DNA from: Flavobacteriia bacterium
Lineage (GTDB): Bacteria > Bacteroidota > Bacteroidia > Flavobacteriales_D > Crocinitomicaceae
Length of the DNA: 35,279 nt
Assembly (NCBI GenBank): GCA_947464135.1
Contig: CANHVK010000017.1
Span: 1-35,279 of the forward strand
Direction: 5' to 3'
In this document: positions 15,995 through 26,080 of the stretch, piece after piece
Numbering within the stretch: position 1 is the first letter of the stretch
Layout of the letters: each line of letters opens with the position of its first letter
Made by a program: the position numbers and the translations under genes
Notes under the pieces: generated by a model
What the model was told of the DNA's origin: nothing
Databases searched by the model: none
Seen by the model: the letters and a program-made list of their open reading frames with translations, nothing else

Positions 15995-17452
15995 TTACCC
16001 ACGTCTAAACCCTTCAGCGAGTTTATGTTTTTGTTCTTGAAATTTCAACACAATTTGTTTTAACCAATAGCCATTTGTAACTATTCCAATAATACCCAAT
16101 CCTGCTAAAATGTAATACATGATATATATATTTCCAAAAAGGTAACAGATACCATAAATACAAAACGGGAAGCCCAACATTCCAATAAGTGGGATAAACG
16201 ATTTCCAATCAAGTGATTTAAAATCAAAGGACTTATTCTCTACAACATTAAATGGTTTGTTGTAGAACAACGATAAATACATCAAAAATGGTAGAATTAC
16301 CCCAATAACAAAGAAATATAGCGCTAAATTAAAAAAGACAATTCGGACATCAAACAACATATAAACCATTGATATTAATAAGGATAATGTGCTTGCAATA
16401 ACACAAACCAGATACTTTGACCTTAACCATGTTTTCAAATTGATTGACATCGTAGTAAACCCATCAAAATGACTGCTAATTCCTGCAAAGATGATTTGCG
16501 CATAATTCATTGAAAACATTGAAACAATAAAAATTCCTGAAAATACATTTTTGAACGAATTTGCTTTAAAATCAAAGTAAAAATTCATTCCAAAACCAAT
16601 AAAAAAGATACTTGAAAAGAAAATCGCTTTTACTTTTTTATTTCTAAAAATGAACTTTAATTCCATTTTCAAAAATTGACCAACTTCCCCAAAACGTTCT
16701 AAAAAAGAGTAATTTAAAATTTTAATAGGGTTCTTCGTTGAAACACCATCATACCTATTTTTGAATAAAAAATTAACCCCCAAACGATACGCTATAATTG
16801 CCACTAAAATCGGAATCAATATAATGAATGGATATTGAATTGCTTTTAAAAATCCCCAAGCATAGGCATCCGAAACATTGGTAATTTTCATAAATTCCAA
16901 CACAACAAAACCTAAAACAGCAAAATAAAATACATATCCCCAAATCACGTACTTACGCATAAACAATTTGAACGTAACAGACAAATAATTCGAAGTGAGT
17001 GCCAAGGAAAGAAATAACACCACCCACAATAACCCATTCAATATTCCTTGTTCTGCCCAAATAGTAGAAATCGTAAAAGGAAGAAAAATGATGATTGCCA
17101 ATAAATTAAAAAAACTAAAATGACTCGTAATCATTGGAAAACTATATAACTTTCTTGTTGAAATTGGCAAAGTTCTGTAAGGCTCAGGATTTAAAATTGC
17201 AATTTCTTGTACCTTGAATCGCAATAAAAAATCAACTAAATGATAAAAGAATAAGTATTTTAAAAATACAATAGCTGGATTTTTATCAGGAAAAAACTCT
17301 GTAATTAAAGGTTTTGCGAAAATTCCAATGCTTAGAGCAAGTGCTAGAAAATATAATCCTCCAAGGATGGTGAAAATAATTGCTAGCACATTTTTCTTCC
17401 AAAAAAACGTTCTCGTTTTTTGTTTGAAATAATGAATTAGAAGTTGTTGCAT
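15995..17452 (-). CDS. ABC transporter permease-like membrane protein, DUF5687 family
   Basis: A 485-residue polytopic membrane protein: about ten or more hydrophobic segments, starting with VLAIIFTILGGLYFLALALS (about 24-43). The short cytosolic N terminus LIHYFKQKTRTFFWKKN and the central amphipathic LKMELKFIFRNKKVKAIFF are characteristic of DUF5687 proteins as I remember them. The family is found beside a lone ABC ATPase in Bacteroidota, as here, which makes it the membrane part of an ABC exporter. There is no extracellular domain large enough to suggest substrate capture. It follows crcB by 20 bases. Confidence 0.8.
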   Translation of the reverse strand: MQQLLIHYFKQKTRTFFWKKNVLAIIFTILGGLYFLALALSIGIFAKPLITEFFPDKNPAIVFLKYLFFYHLVDFLLRFKVQEIAILNPEPYRTLPISTRKLYSFPMITSHFSFFNLLAIIIFLPFTISTIWAEQGILNGLLWVVLFLSLALTSNYLSVTFKLFMRKYVIWGYVFYFAVLGFVVLEFMKITNVSDAYAWGFLKAIQYPFIILIPILVAIIAYRLGVNFLFKNRYDGVSTKNPIKILNYSFLERFGEVGQFLKMELKFIFRNKKVKAIFFSSIFFIGFGMNFYFDFKANSFKNVFSGIFIVSMFSMNYAQIIFAGISSHFDGFTTMSINLKTWLRSKYLVCVIASTLSLLISMVYMLFDVRIVFFNLALYFFVIGVILPFLMYLSLFYNKPFNVVENKSFDFKSLDWKSFIPLIGMLGFPFCIYGICYLFGNIYIMYYILAGLGIIGIVTNGYWLKQIVLKFQEQKHKLAEGFRRG

Positions 17453-17472
17453 TTTATTAATTTGAATTTAAA

Positions 17473-17832
17473 TCATTTTATTAAAATCATCCCCAGCCAA
17501 ACACCTAACACTCCCAAGACTACACTTAAAAGCATATAAACCAATGCTATTGTGTAATTACCAGATTGTATCAGTTGTAAATTTTCATTGGCAAAGGTCG
17601 AAAAGGTGGTAAATCCACCGCAAAATCCGATCATTAATAAATACTTGATTTTTTCATCAAATTTTCCTGAAAAATTAAAAAAGACGCCTATTAAAAAGCA
17701 CCCTAAAAAGTTGATTAAAAAGGTAGCTAAAGGAAATTTTCCAAAGAAAAAATGAGCTATAAAAAGAGAAGTTAGGTAGCGAAATACACTACCTAAAGCC
17801 CCTCCAACAGCGACTAAAATAATATTTATCAC
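17473..17832 (-). CDS. crcB: fluoride efflux channel CrcB/Fluc
   Basis: A 119-residue protein with four membrane helices. Family residues are in place: GGALGSVFRYLTS in helix 1, the Asn in LINFLGCFLIGVF of helix 2, and the GFCGGFTTFSTFANE break of helix 3 that carries the Phe and Ser/Thr tracks of the pore. It works as an antiparallel dimer and lets F- leave the cell. A single gene, so a homodimer is expected. It begins four bases after the M16 peptidase gene, and I see no fluoride riboswitch in front of it; it is likely expressed from the upstream operon. Confidence 0.93.
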   Translation of the reverse strand: MINIILVAVGGALGSVFRYLTSLFIAHFFFGKFPLATFLINFLGCFLIGVFFNFSGKFDEKIKYLLMIGFCGGFTTFSTFANENLQLIQSGNYTIALVYMLLSVVLGVLGVWLGMILIK

Positions 17833-17836
17833 TATT

Positions 17837-20740
17837 TTAATCTTTTCGAATATCCGAAATAGATAATTCCATTAAATTACCCATTGACTTTAATTTTTCT
17901 TTGTCAATATTATTCATATTGCCATAAATTGTAATGATATGATTCTGATTTTGAATATTTTGTTTGTAAAAATCATACAACTCATCAAACGTCAATGTAT
18001 TATATAATGGATATTCATCCAATTTAGGTGAATGTTTATATCCTAATTGTTTTCCAAAATCAATTGCTGAAGATAAACTTCTAAAATTTGGATAAGACGA
18101 TGCACTTGCATTTTTAAGCATTAACTTGATGGGTTCCATTCTTTCAGTTTTGGAAGGCATAAAACGAATCAAGGAATCTAAAACCTGTACCGCATCATTT
18201 GTTTTATCACTTTGACAACCTACGTATGCATAAAAAATCCCAGGACTGTTTCCAAAATAAGGTTTGTTAAATGACCCCGAAGTAGTATAGGCTAATGATC
18301 TAAACTCACGTATTTCTTGCATCAATAACCCCGAAAAACCATCACTTAAATAGGTATTGAATGCATCCGCTTTGACATTTTCTTTTGGCTCATCTTTGAA
18401 ATTAGGTGTTTTCAATACATAGAATACCTGACTTTGCACTGCTTTTGGATCATTAACAAAATAAATAGTATTTGATGTAATATCTTTATATACTTTATTT
18501 GTTATTAAAGCCCCTGATTTTTTTGCTAAATCAAAGTTTTTCTGAATATTGGATTTTAACTTTTTAATCGAATTATTTCCAACAAAATGCCATACGGTTT
18601 CGTATTCATTTGATTTCAGCATATGACTGATAACATCTTGTGAATGAATAGCTTTTAATTCATTAGAAGAAAGTCTACTCAACGCAGGTGCTCTTTCTCC
18701 GTAAATACAAGCATTAAATAACATCGAACCTAATTGTGTAGGATCTTTTAATTCAGAAACTCGATTAGTTAAAATAGCATCAACCGTATTTTTAAGTTGG
18801 TATTCATCTAAAACGGGGTTAGTCAATAAATCACTGATAATCGGTATTGCTTTATCTAAACTATTTTTAAATCCTTCAAAAGTGTAGGTTAGTCTGTTAT
18901 TTGATACACTCGCTTGATAATTGATTCCCAACATCGCAAACTGCTTCTTAATAGTTGATAAATCATACGTTTTAGTATGCAAATAACTAAACACACTTGG
19001 TAATAAATCCAAGTATTTTAAAGTATCTGTACCTATCTTACGTTGAATTCGAAGTACAAACAAATCATTATAAGGATTGTAATTTTGATATAATTTATCG
19101 TACGCACCTATTTCTATCTGCTGACAGTCATTTTGATAGTCAATATATTTAATATGAGTAGGTTCGATTTTATTTTGTAAAAATTTCTCTGCAAAAATGG
19201 AAGGTATTTTCTGATCTGTTTTTACCGCTTCAAAACCAGGTTTGGAAAGTGTTTCTTTTGGTGAACTACCAACAGCAGATCTAACTAAAAGTAAATTTTC
19301 AGTAAAAATTTGTTTCGCTAAATCAATGATATCTTGTTTCGATATTTTATCGATTTTTTCAATTTTATTCAAATAGTCATCCCAAGAAGTTCCCATCGTA
19401 AACAAATTCGCTAATGCCATTGCTCTATTGTATTCACTTTCTAATTCTTGAAGCTTTTTACGACGAATTTCTTGCTTGATAATTAATAGATTGGTATCCG
19501 AAAATTGGCCGCTTTTTAATTTCTCAATTCCTTCTAATATCAATTTCTCTACCTCTTTGAATGATAAACCATTTGTCTTTGGTCCATAAGAAATCATATA
19601 AGCGCCATCATCAGCATAAGATAGATTCACATTGGAAATAAATAAAACTTTTCCGTCCAGTTTAAGTTTGTTTAAAATTCCAGTTTGTGATTCATTCAAT
19701 AACAATTTGTTACATAATTCAAATGCCAACTCATCTTTATTCCCTTTTGGAAAGGTTTTATATGCCATTAAACCAAAATTGATAGGAGTATAATTTAATT
19801 CTAACACTTCTTGATTCTGAAAAGTCGATTTTTGAAAAGCAGGAAAAGCAGGTACTTCTTTTTTCACTAATGATGAAAAATAATTTTCAATGGCACTCTT
19901 CGCTGTAATTGGATCAAAATTTCCTGATAGTACAATCGCCATATTATTAGGCACATAATAGTCAGTAAAGTACTTGTACATTTTTGAAAGCGATGGGTTT
20001 TTTAAATGTTCCGTAGTTCCAATCGTAGTTTGTGTCCCATACGGATGGTATTTAAACAGCTTTTTATTCACCTCTTCATATAAAGATTGGTAAGGATTAT
20101 CCATCCCTTTATTTTTTTCTTCATACACTACTTCTAATTCTGATTGAAAAGAACGAAACACTGGATTTTTGAAACGATGTGCGTATAATTGAACCCATTT
20201 TTCCACTTGTTCCCCAGGAAAAGCATTGTGATATACGGTCATATCATTTGCTGTAAAAGCATTTAAACCAGTACCACCGATACTTTTGATTAACTTATCA
20301 AACTCAGTTGGATTTGCGTATTTAGCACTTTGAACACTTTGATTATTAATCAATTTTTGTATTCTTTTTCGCTCATTATTGTCTGTTGTCTTACCCAACA
20401 AATCGTAGTAATATACAATCGAGTCTAAGAAAGGCTTCTCTTTTGCGTAATCTGTTGTTCCTAATTCTGTTGTTCCTTTGAATAACAAATGCTCCAAGTA
20501 ATGTGCCATACCAGTTGCATCTGCTGGGTCGTTTTTACTTCCTGCTTTAATTACAACCAAACCATAGGTACTATTTGCATTATTATCAGGATTAAGGAAT
20601 ACAGTCATTCCGTTAGCCAGCGTAAATTGTTTAACGAATAATGCAGAATGTTGAGCATTCAATACATTAATAAAAAAGAGTAAAAAAATTAGGGTTGTAC
20701 ATTTTTGAAAATTCATAGTTGTCAATTTTAAATTATTCAT
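17837..20740 (-). CDS. M16 (insulinase/pitrilysin-like) metallopeptidase, exported
   Basis: A 967-residue zinc peptidase. An N-terminal signal peptide (TLIFLLFFINVLNAQ, ending near residue 30) sends it to the periplasm or outer membrane. The inverted zinc motif HYLEH lies at residues 80-84, with the third ligand Glu in ELEVVYEEKNKG. The protein is large enough for the two active/inactive M16 halves: the second begins near residue 540 (NDLFVLRIQRKIGTD). The start ATG at 20740 overlaps the AsmA stop (TAATG); a second ATG at 20716 gives a shorter signal peptide, MNFQKCTTL, and is equally good. M16 enzymes degrade peptides in a closed chamber; the natural substrate is not known. Confidence 0.9.
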   Translation of the reverse strand: MNNLKLTTMNFQKCTTLIFLLFFINVLNAQHSALFVKQFTLANGMTVFLNPDNNANSTYGLVVIKAGSKNDPADATGMAHYLEHLLFKGTTELGTTDYAKEKPFLDSIVYYYDLLGKTTDNNERKRIQKLINNQSVQSAKYANPTEFDKLIKSIGGTGLNAFTANDMTVYHNAFPGEQVEKWVQLYAHRFKNPVFRSFQSELEVVYEEKNKGMDNPYQSLYEEVNKKLFKYHPYGTQTTIGTTEHLKNPSLSKMYKYFTDYYVPNNMAIVLSGNFDPITAKSAIENYFSSLVKKEVPAFPAFQKSTFQNQEVLELNYTPINFGLMAYKTFPKGNKDELAFELCNKLLLNESQTGILNKLKLDGKVLFISNVNLSYADDGAYMISYGPKTNGLSFKEVEKLILEGIEKLKSGQFSDTNLLIIKQEIRRKKLQELESEYNRAMALANLFTMGTSWDDYLNKIEKIDKISKQDIIDLAKQIFTENLLLVRSAVGSSPKETLSKPGFEAVKTDQKIPSIFAEKFLQNKIEPTHIKYIDYQNDCQQIEIGAYDKLYQNYNPYNDLFVLRIQRKIGTDTLKYLDLLPSVFSYLHTKTYDLSTIKKQFAMLGINYQASVSNNRLTYTFEGFKNSLDKAIPIISDLLTNPVLDEYQLKNTVDAILTNRVSELKDPTQLGSMLFNACIYGERAPALSRLSSNELKAIHSQDVISHMLKSNEYETVWHFVGNNSIKKLKSNIQKNFDLAKKSGALITNKVYKDITSNTIYFVNDPKAVQSQVFYVLKTPNFKDEPKENVKADAFNTYLSDGFSGLLMQEIREFRSLAYTTSGSFNKPYFGNSPGIFYAYVGCQSDKTNDAVQVLDSLIRFMPSKTERMEPIKLMLKNASASSYPNFRSLSSAIDFGKQLGYKHSPKLDEYPLYNTLTFDELYDFYKQNIQNQNHIITIYGNMNNIDKEKLKSMGNLMELSISDIRKD

Positions 20741-23598
20741 TATTTCACTTTATTCATTATTTCATCTGCCTTTTGACTGGCTTCTTGTTCCATTTTTTGG
20801 GCTTTTTCTTCTGCCGATTTTCTGATTTTTGTAGCAGCAGTTTCGGCTAATTTTTTCTTTATAGGATTTCCACCCGCTTCAGCAATTAATGCATCTGCTT
20901 GTTTATTCCCTTCTGCTCTTACCGCATCAGCTGCACGTTTAGCCTCCGCTTTTACTTTGTCCGCTTGGCGTTGTGCTTCAGCAATTGCTTCTTGCTTTTT
21001 CTTATTTAAATCCTCTTTTACTTCATTTACCTTTTCAGTAACCTTTTGCTTGACCACAGTCTTTACAGAATCTTTCGCTTGATTAACAGCATCTTTCACC
21101 GAGTTTTTTAAGTTCCCTGTAAGTTTTCCTATTGCTTCTTTCAAATCTACTTTTACTATCGGTTTAGTTACTTTACCTGTAATTGAAGCAGGCACTGGAA
21201 TCATTGCAGGTAATTCTTGTAGTTTTAGTTTAATAGGTAGATTGTTCAACTTTTTAATTCCTTCCTCAACCGCTTTCAACGCAGAAGCTGGAATTTCTTC
21301 TCGCGGAACATTCATCATTAATTTGTAATCCAAATCTTGTTCAAAAGAAGTTGAACCAGATACATCCGTATTAATTTTACCTAATTTAATCGTGAATGGA
21401 GTCAATGAAATTTTTCCGTTTTCAAATTTAAATTTTGCTTTAAAATCTTTCAGTGTTTGTGTTGCTAATTTTGGCATATTTAATTCGTTTGCCAATTTAG
21501 TTAATGGTTCAAACCCTGAAACAGAGATTTCATTCGAAGAAATATCTCCATTTCCAGATAAGGTGCTATAAACCGGTTCCATAGAAGGCTGTAAAGTAGT
21601 TTTCATTGTGAACGAAGTTGAAATTTTCCCTTTTGCATATTTCGCAATTGGTGCTAATTTTTCAACTGTTACAAAGTTCTTCGCTAAATCAGCAATAGCA
21701 ATTTGCTGAATATTATAGGCAAAATTTACAACTGGTTTTTGATGATTTTGAGAATTATAAGAACCATCTAAACCAACCGTTCCACCCAATACATTCATTT
21801 TTAAATTATTCAACGAAGCAATTTCTTCTTTTAACCCTACCGAACCTTTTGTATTCTGAATAGAAATACCATTGTATTTTATTGTTTTCACATCCATATT
21901 TAGGGTAACATCTAAATTATCAGGAATTAAAACCGGTTCTGTAGTTGCTGGAGCTGGTTCAGCCGGCTTATCATCAGTAGGGGCTGGAGTTGAAGAAGTT
22001 CCCATCAACGCATCTAAATCTAAGGTATTACTATTAAAATTGAAAGTTCCTTTAAGCAATTCATTTCTAAAAACATATGCCAAGTAATTATCAATCGTTC
22101 CATTCATTGAAAAATCACTTGCTCCCATTTGAGCAATAAAGTTTTCAAGTCTTAAATTTTTAGGTGTAAAATGCAATTTCATGTCTTTCACCTGAACTGG
22201 AGCTGGTAAATCAGTCGACTTATACAACACATCCATTAACTGTATTAATCCGTCAGCTTTAAACTCTTCGTAACGCTCTTGTTCAATCGTACTCATTCTA
22301 CCATTCAAAGAAATATCCGCATTTAATTTTCCTTTATATTGTTCTCCAGGAGCCATTGGCATCACTTGTCCCAAGGTTGCTAAATTCACTTTTGCCTTCA
22401 CATTAGCATCAATCAATGGATCTGTCATAGGATTGCGCATTTTTAATACCAAGTCTAAAACGTTTCCTGCAAAATCAGCATGAAATTGATCTACATCCAA
22501 TTTCATTAAATCCATATTTGCTCCACCTGCGAAAGACGAACCTGCTTTAATCGCAATGTTTTTAATCGATTGTGGAAGCCCTTGGTATTGAACAGAAGCG
22601 TTTTTCACAACAATTCCAGCATCCCAACCTGGCATATTTTTATCATCCATTATTCCTTTCACTTTCGCATGCATCGCTAAAGTTCCATTCGTAACCATAT
22701 TTTCATAGCCTGATTTATAAAAAGAAGGAATCAAAGAAAGAAAATCTTTGAAAGTTGCTTCAGATGCATTCAGCTTCAAATCCATATTGTCTTTCTTCTC
22801 CAACATTTCATAGAACCCGTCCAACGAGAATTTCAATGCATTCAATTCAAACGTGTTTTCTTTCAACGTGAACTTTGAAGTCTTTTCTGTAAATTCCATT
22901 AAGAGATTAACTACAAAATTCGTTTTAACCTCACTTAAATAAGACATACCATCCATTTCATACGTAAAAGCATCCATCGATGTAGTCGTTTCAAAATCAA
23001 TTACATCAGCAGTTAAATCTCCTTTACCTACGTGAGTTAAATTTTTGATATCGGTAAACATATCCATGCTTGCATCGTCGTAGCGAATGTTTGCATTATT
23101 TATTTCGTATTTTTTTAAGCTTAATTTAAACGCTGAAGGTTCTTCTTTTTCTTCCGGTGTTTTGATTGAATCAGGCTTAGCAATATTATAGTTCGCTGTT
23201 CCATCTTTCAATACACGCACATCAAAAGCAGGTTTATTTAATGTAATTGCTTCTACTTCCATTTTATCGCCCCCCACTACACTCCAAAAATTCAAATGGG
23301 CTTCGAAACTTTCCATACTCGCCAGGACAACCCCTTTGAAATTTTTGTCTTTCCCTGTAACTTTTAGTCCTTCTAATTTTGCTGTAATATGCGGAAAAGA
23401 AGAAATAAAAGTCAAATCGAAATCTTTCAATTCAACATCAGCCAACAACGATTTATTTGCTTCTTTTAGAACGGCTTCCTTTATATCATCTTTAAAAATG
23501 ATTGGAATTGTAATACCTATGATAATCAATAAAAGAAGTGTTATTCCTGTCCACTTTAAAATCGATTTAACTTTACTTTTTTTTACTTTCTCTTCCAT
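20740..23598 (-). CDS. AsmA-family inner-membrane protein with helical C-terminal tail
   Basis: From the ATG at 23598 the protein has 952 residues; an in-frame TTG at 23625 adds nine unlikely residues. A single N-terminal anchor (WTGITLLLLIIIGITIPIIF) is followed by the AsmA start (LADVELKDFDLTFISSFPHITAKLEGLKVTG). The long beta-rich body fits the repeating beta-groove proteins that bridge inner and outer membrane and carry phospholipid. A proline- and alanine-rich linker (PAPTDDKPAEPAPATTEP) interrupts it near two thirds in the chain's first half. The AsmA C-terminal region is followed by about 100 residues, rich in Ala, Lys and Glu (AEAQRQADKVKAEAKRAAD), predicted as a long helix. It is first in a run with the M16 peptidase, crcB and the ABC genes. 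Confidence 0.87.
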   Translation of the reverse strand: MEEKVKKSKVKSILKWTGITLLLLIIIGITIPIIFKDDIKEAVLKEANKSLLADVELKDFDLTFISSFPHITAKLEGLKVTGKDKNFKGVVLASMESFEAHLNFWSVVGGDKMEVEAITLNKPAFDVRVLKDGTANYNIAKPDSIKTPEEKEEPSAFKLSLKKYEINNANIRYDDASMDMFTDIKNLTHVGKGDLTADVIDFETTTSMDAFTYEMDGMSYLSEVKTNFVVNLLMEFTEKTSKFTLKENTFELNALKFSLDGFYEMLEKKDNMDLKLNASEATFKDFLSLIPSFYKSGYENMVTNGTLAMHAKVKGIMDDKNMPGWDAGIVVKNASVQYQGLPQSIKNIAIKAGSSFAGGANMDLMKLDVDQFHADFAGNVLDLVLKMRNPMTDPLIDANVKAKVNLATLGQVMPMAPGEQYKGKLNADISLNGRMSTIEQERYEEFKADGLIQLMDVLYKSTDLPAPVQVKDMKLHFTPKNLRLENFIAQMGASDFSMNGTIDNYLAYVFRNELLKGTFNFNSNTLDLDALMGTSSTPAPTDDKPAEPAPATTEPVLIPDNLDVTLNMDVKTIKYNGISIQNTKGSVGLKEEIASLNNLKMNVLGGTVGLDGSYNSQNHQKPVVNFAYNIQQIAIADLAKNFVTVEKLAPIAKYAKGKISTSFTMKTTLQPSMEPVYSTLSGNGDISSNEISVSGFEPLTKLANELNMPKLATQTLKDFKAKFKFENGKISLTPFTIKLGKINTDVSGSTSFEQDLDYKLMMNVPREEIPASALKAVEEGIKKLNNLPIKLKLQELPAMIPVPASITGKVTKPIVKVDLKEAIGKLTGNLKNSVKDAVNQAKDSVKTVVKQKVTEKVNEVKEDLNKKKQEAIAEAQRQADKVKAEAKRAADAVRAEGNKQADALIAEAGGNPIKKKLAETAATKIRKSAEEKAQKMEQEASQKADEIMNKVK

Positions 23599-23739
23599 AA
23601 TACAGTCAATGAATCTGTTTTTCAAGATAACGAAAATAAGGACTTTATAAAATGGTTAGTAAGAAATAATAGGAAAGTTATTGATTGTAAAATGTTGAAA
23701 GTGGATTTTGTTTAATTTTATAATCAATATACTACTACT

Positions 23740-26052
23740 TTGCAACTACATTTATCCATATCCGACTTCAATAAATGGACTCAATCTGAAATGAAAGGCA
23801 GCACGCCTGCAGGAATTATTCAACGAGTTGCATATGACACCCGTAAAATCACCGATGCCAACGAAACTATATTTTTTGCATTAGAAGGAAATCATCGTGA
23901 CGGACATACTTATATTTTAGAAGCTTATAAAAAAGGAATACGATTATTTGTTGTTAATCAACAATTTGATGATGAATTCGATTACAAAGATGCTTGTTTT
24001 TTTCAGGTAGATTCTCCCCTTAAAGCTTTACAATTATTAGCAAAAAATCACCGAAAACAATTCCATTATCCTGTCATAGCTATTACTGGAAGCAATGGAA
24101 AAACAACTGTCAAAGAATGGTTGTATCATTTGGTTTCTGATAACATTAATGTCGTTCGTAGCCCTAAAAGTTTCAATTCTCAACTTGGGGTTGCCCTTTC
24201 CTTATTGGAAATGGGACATCAACATAAAATTGCTTTCATTGAAGCGGGTATTTCTGAACCCAATGAAATGGAAAAATTAGTTGAAATGATTCAACCTACC
24301 CATGGAATTTTCACCTCTTTTGGTAGTGCACATTCGGAAGGATTTATCAGTAAAGAAAGTCATTTGAACGAAAAATTACGTTTATTTTATTCTACAAAAA
24401 AAACGTGGTTTCACCAATCTATTCATTTGTCTAACAGTATTATTGAAAAAATTAATGGAGAAACAATTAATGACGAAGATTTTAGTTCTTATTTATCTAT
24501 TTCTCCTTTTAAAGACACCGTAAGTAATCATAATTTATCCCTAGCAATCGCGGTTGCAAAATACCTTTCGATTCCAGAAGAAACAATCAAAGCTCGTATT
24601 GAAGATTTACCACGATTGGCACTTCGAATGGAAACCTTTGAAGGGATAAATAACACTACGATTATCAACGATGCCTATAATATGGACTTAGATGCATTGG
24701 TACATTCATTGGAATATCAACTAAGTATTTCGTCAGGAAAAAAACGCATCGCCATCTTAGCTACCGATGGATTACAAGTATACCAACAAGAAGAAATTAC
24801 CCATATCATCAATCGGTTTCGTTTAAATGGTGTTTATTTTATTAGTGAAAATGAAATTCCACCAGTAAATGAAATCCGAGACTGTACTGTATTAATTAAA
24901 GGTACACGCGTATCTAATTTGCAACGCATTGCACGATTATTTACCTTAAAAAAACACAAAACACGATTAGAAATAAATCTGACTGGTGTTAAACACAATA
25001 TAGAAATTTTCAGACAGATGCTTCCAGGAACATGTAAAATGTTGGCTATGGTAAAAGCCTCATCTTATGGTTCTGGAGCAGTAAAAATGGCTCACTATTT
25101 AGAAAAAATCGGTATTGATTATTTAGGCGTGGCGTATGCCGATGAAGGTGTAGAACTTCGTCGTAATGGAGTAACCTTACCTATTCTTGTAATGAATGCT
25201 GAAGAAGAAGGATTTGATGATATTATACAATATCAATTAGAACCTTCCGTATATTCATTTGAAATGTTAGATGCATTTATTCACGCATTGATTTTAAATG
25301 AGAAAGAACAATACCCTGTTCATTTAAAATTTGATACAGGCATGAGAAGGTTGGGTTTTGAAGAAACCGATATCAATAAAATTGTTTCTGTATTACAAGC
25401 ACAACCCGAAATTCGTATCAAAAGCGTATACAGTCATTTGGCTGATGCAGATAACAGACAAGATTCATCCTATACCAAAGAACAAATTCAACGTTTTACC
25501 AATATTTGTAACGAATTAGAACCAAAAATTGATTACCCTTTTATCAAACACCTAGCAAATACCGAAGGCATTGGTAGTTATCCAAGTGCACACTTTGATA
25601 TGGTGCGCATCGGTATCGGAATGTATGGATATGTTTCGAATCCATTAGTTGCAGATCAACTTAAACAGGTGATTTCTTGGAAAAGTGTCGTTACTCAAAT
25701 TAAAAAATTAGGTGATGGAGAAAGTGTTGGTTACAATAGACAGTTTATTGCTAATCAAGAGACTACTATTGCAATCATCCCAGTTGGTTATGCCGATGGT
25801 TTTAGAAAACTTTTAGGAAATGCAATTGGAGCGGTATACATCAATGGGGAGAAATGTCCTGTTTTAGGCAATGTGTGTATGGATATGATTATGGTCGATG
25901 TTACAAAAATACAAACACGAGTAGGAGCTGATGTAGAAATAATTGGAAACCATCAATCGCTAACACAACTAGCATCATTAATGAAAACCATTCCTTACGA
26001 AGTATTGACATCTATATCACCGAGAGTACATCGGGTGTATGTGGAAGAATAA
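23740..26052 (+). CDS. bifunctional MurF-like ligase / alanine racemase
   Basis: A 770-residue fusion typical of Bacteroidota. Residues 1-405 are MurF-like (UDP-MurNAc-tripeptide:D-Ala-D-Ala ligase): ATP loop GSNGKTT at 117-123, SFNSQLGVALSLLEMG, IEAGISEPNEME, and NDAYNMDLDAL, the counterpart of DSYNANP. Residues 405-770 are alanine racemase (L-Ala to D-Ala): PLP Lys439 in AMVKASSYGSG, RIGIGMYGY binding the phosphate, catalytic Tyr665 in SVGYNRQF, and CMDMIMVDV. The MurF half is about 45 residues shorter than a free MurF, with the shortfall around residues 215-260. The start is uncertain: no ATG lies between the in-frame stop at 23713 and codon 18; TTG at 23740 gives an N terminus of the right length. 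Confidence 0.9.
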   Translation: MQLHLSISDFNKWTQSEMKGSTPAGIIQRVAYDTRKITDANETIFFALEGNHRDGHTYILEAYKKGIRLFVVNQQFDDEFDYKDACFFQVDSPLKALQLLAKNHRKQFHYPVIAITGSNGKTTVKEWLYHLVSDNINVVRSPKSFNSQLGVALSLLEMGHQHKIAFIEAGISEPNEMEKLVEMIQPTHGIFTSFGSAHSEGFISKESHLNEKLRLFYSTKKTWFHQSIHLSNSIIEKINGETINDEDFSSYLSISPFKDTVSNHNLSLAIAVAKYLSIPEETIKARIEDLPRLALRMETFEGINNTTIINDAYNMDLDALVHSLEYQLSISSGKKRIAILATDGLQVYQQEEITHIINRFRLNGVYFISENEIPPVNEIRDCTVLIKGTRVSNLQRIARLFTLKKHKTRLEINLTGVKHNIEIFRQMLPGTCKMLAMVKASSYGSGAVKMAHYLEKIGIDYLGVAYADEGVELRRNGVTLPILVMNAEEEGFDDIIQYQLEPSVYSFEMLDAFIHALILNEKEQYPVHLKFDTGMRRLGFEETDINKIVSVLQAQPEIRIKSVYSHLADADNRQDSSYTKEQIQRFTNICNELEPKIDYPFIKHLANTEGIGSYPSAHFDMVRIGIGMYGYVSNPLVADQLKQVISWKSVVTQIKKLGDGESVGYNRQFIANQETTIAIIPVGYADGFRKLLGNAIGAVYINGEKCPVLGNVCMDMIMVDVTKIQTRVGADVEIIGNHQSLTQLASLMKTIPYEVLTSISPRVHRVYVEE

Positions 26053-26080
26053 ATGACTTTATCTTAACTTTTTTATTTTC

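Noticed and set aside
17453-17836. Fluoride riboswitch ahead of crcB
   Set aside because: Only four bases separate crcB from the gene before it and no aptamer-like sequence is seen.
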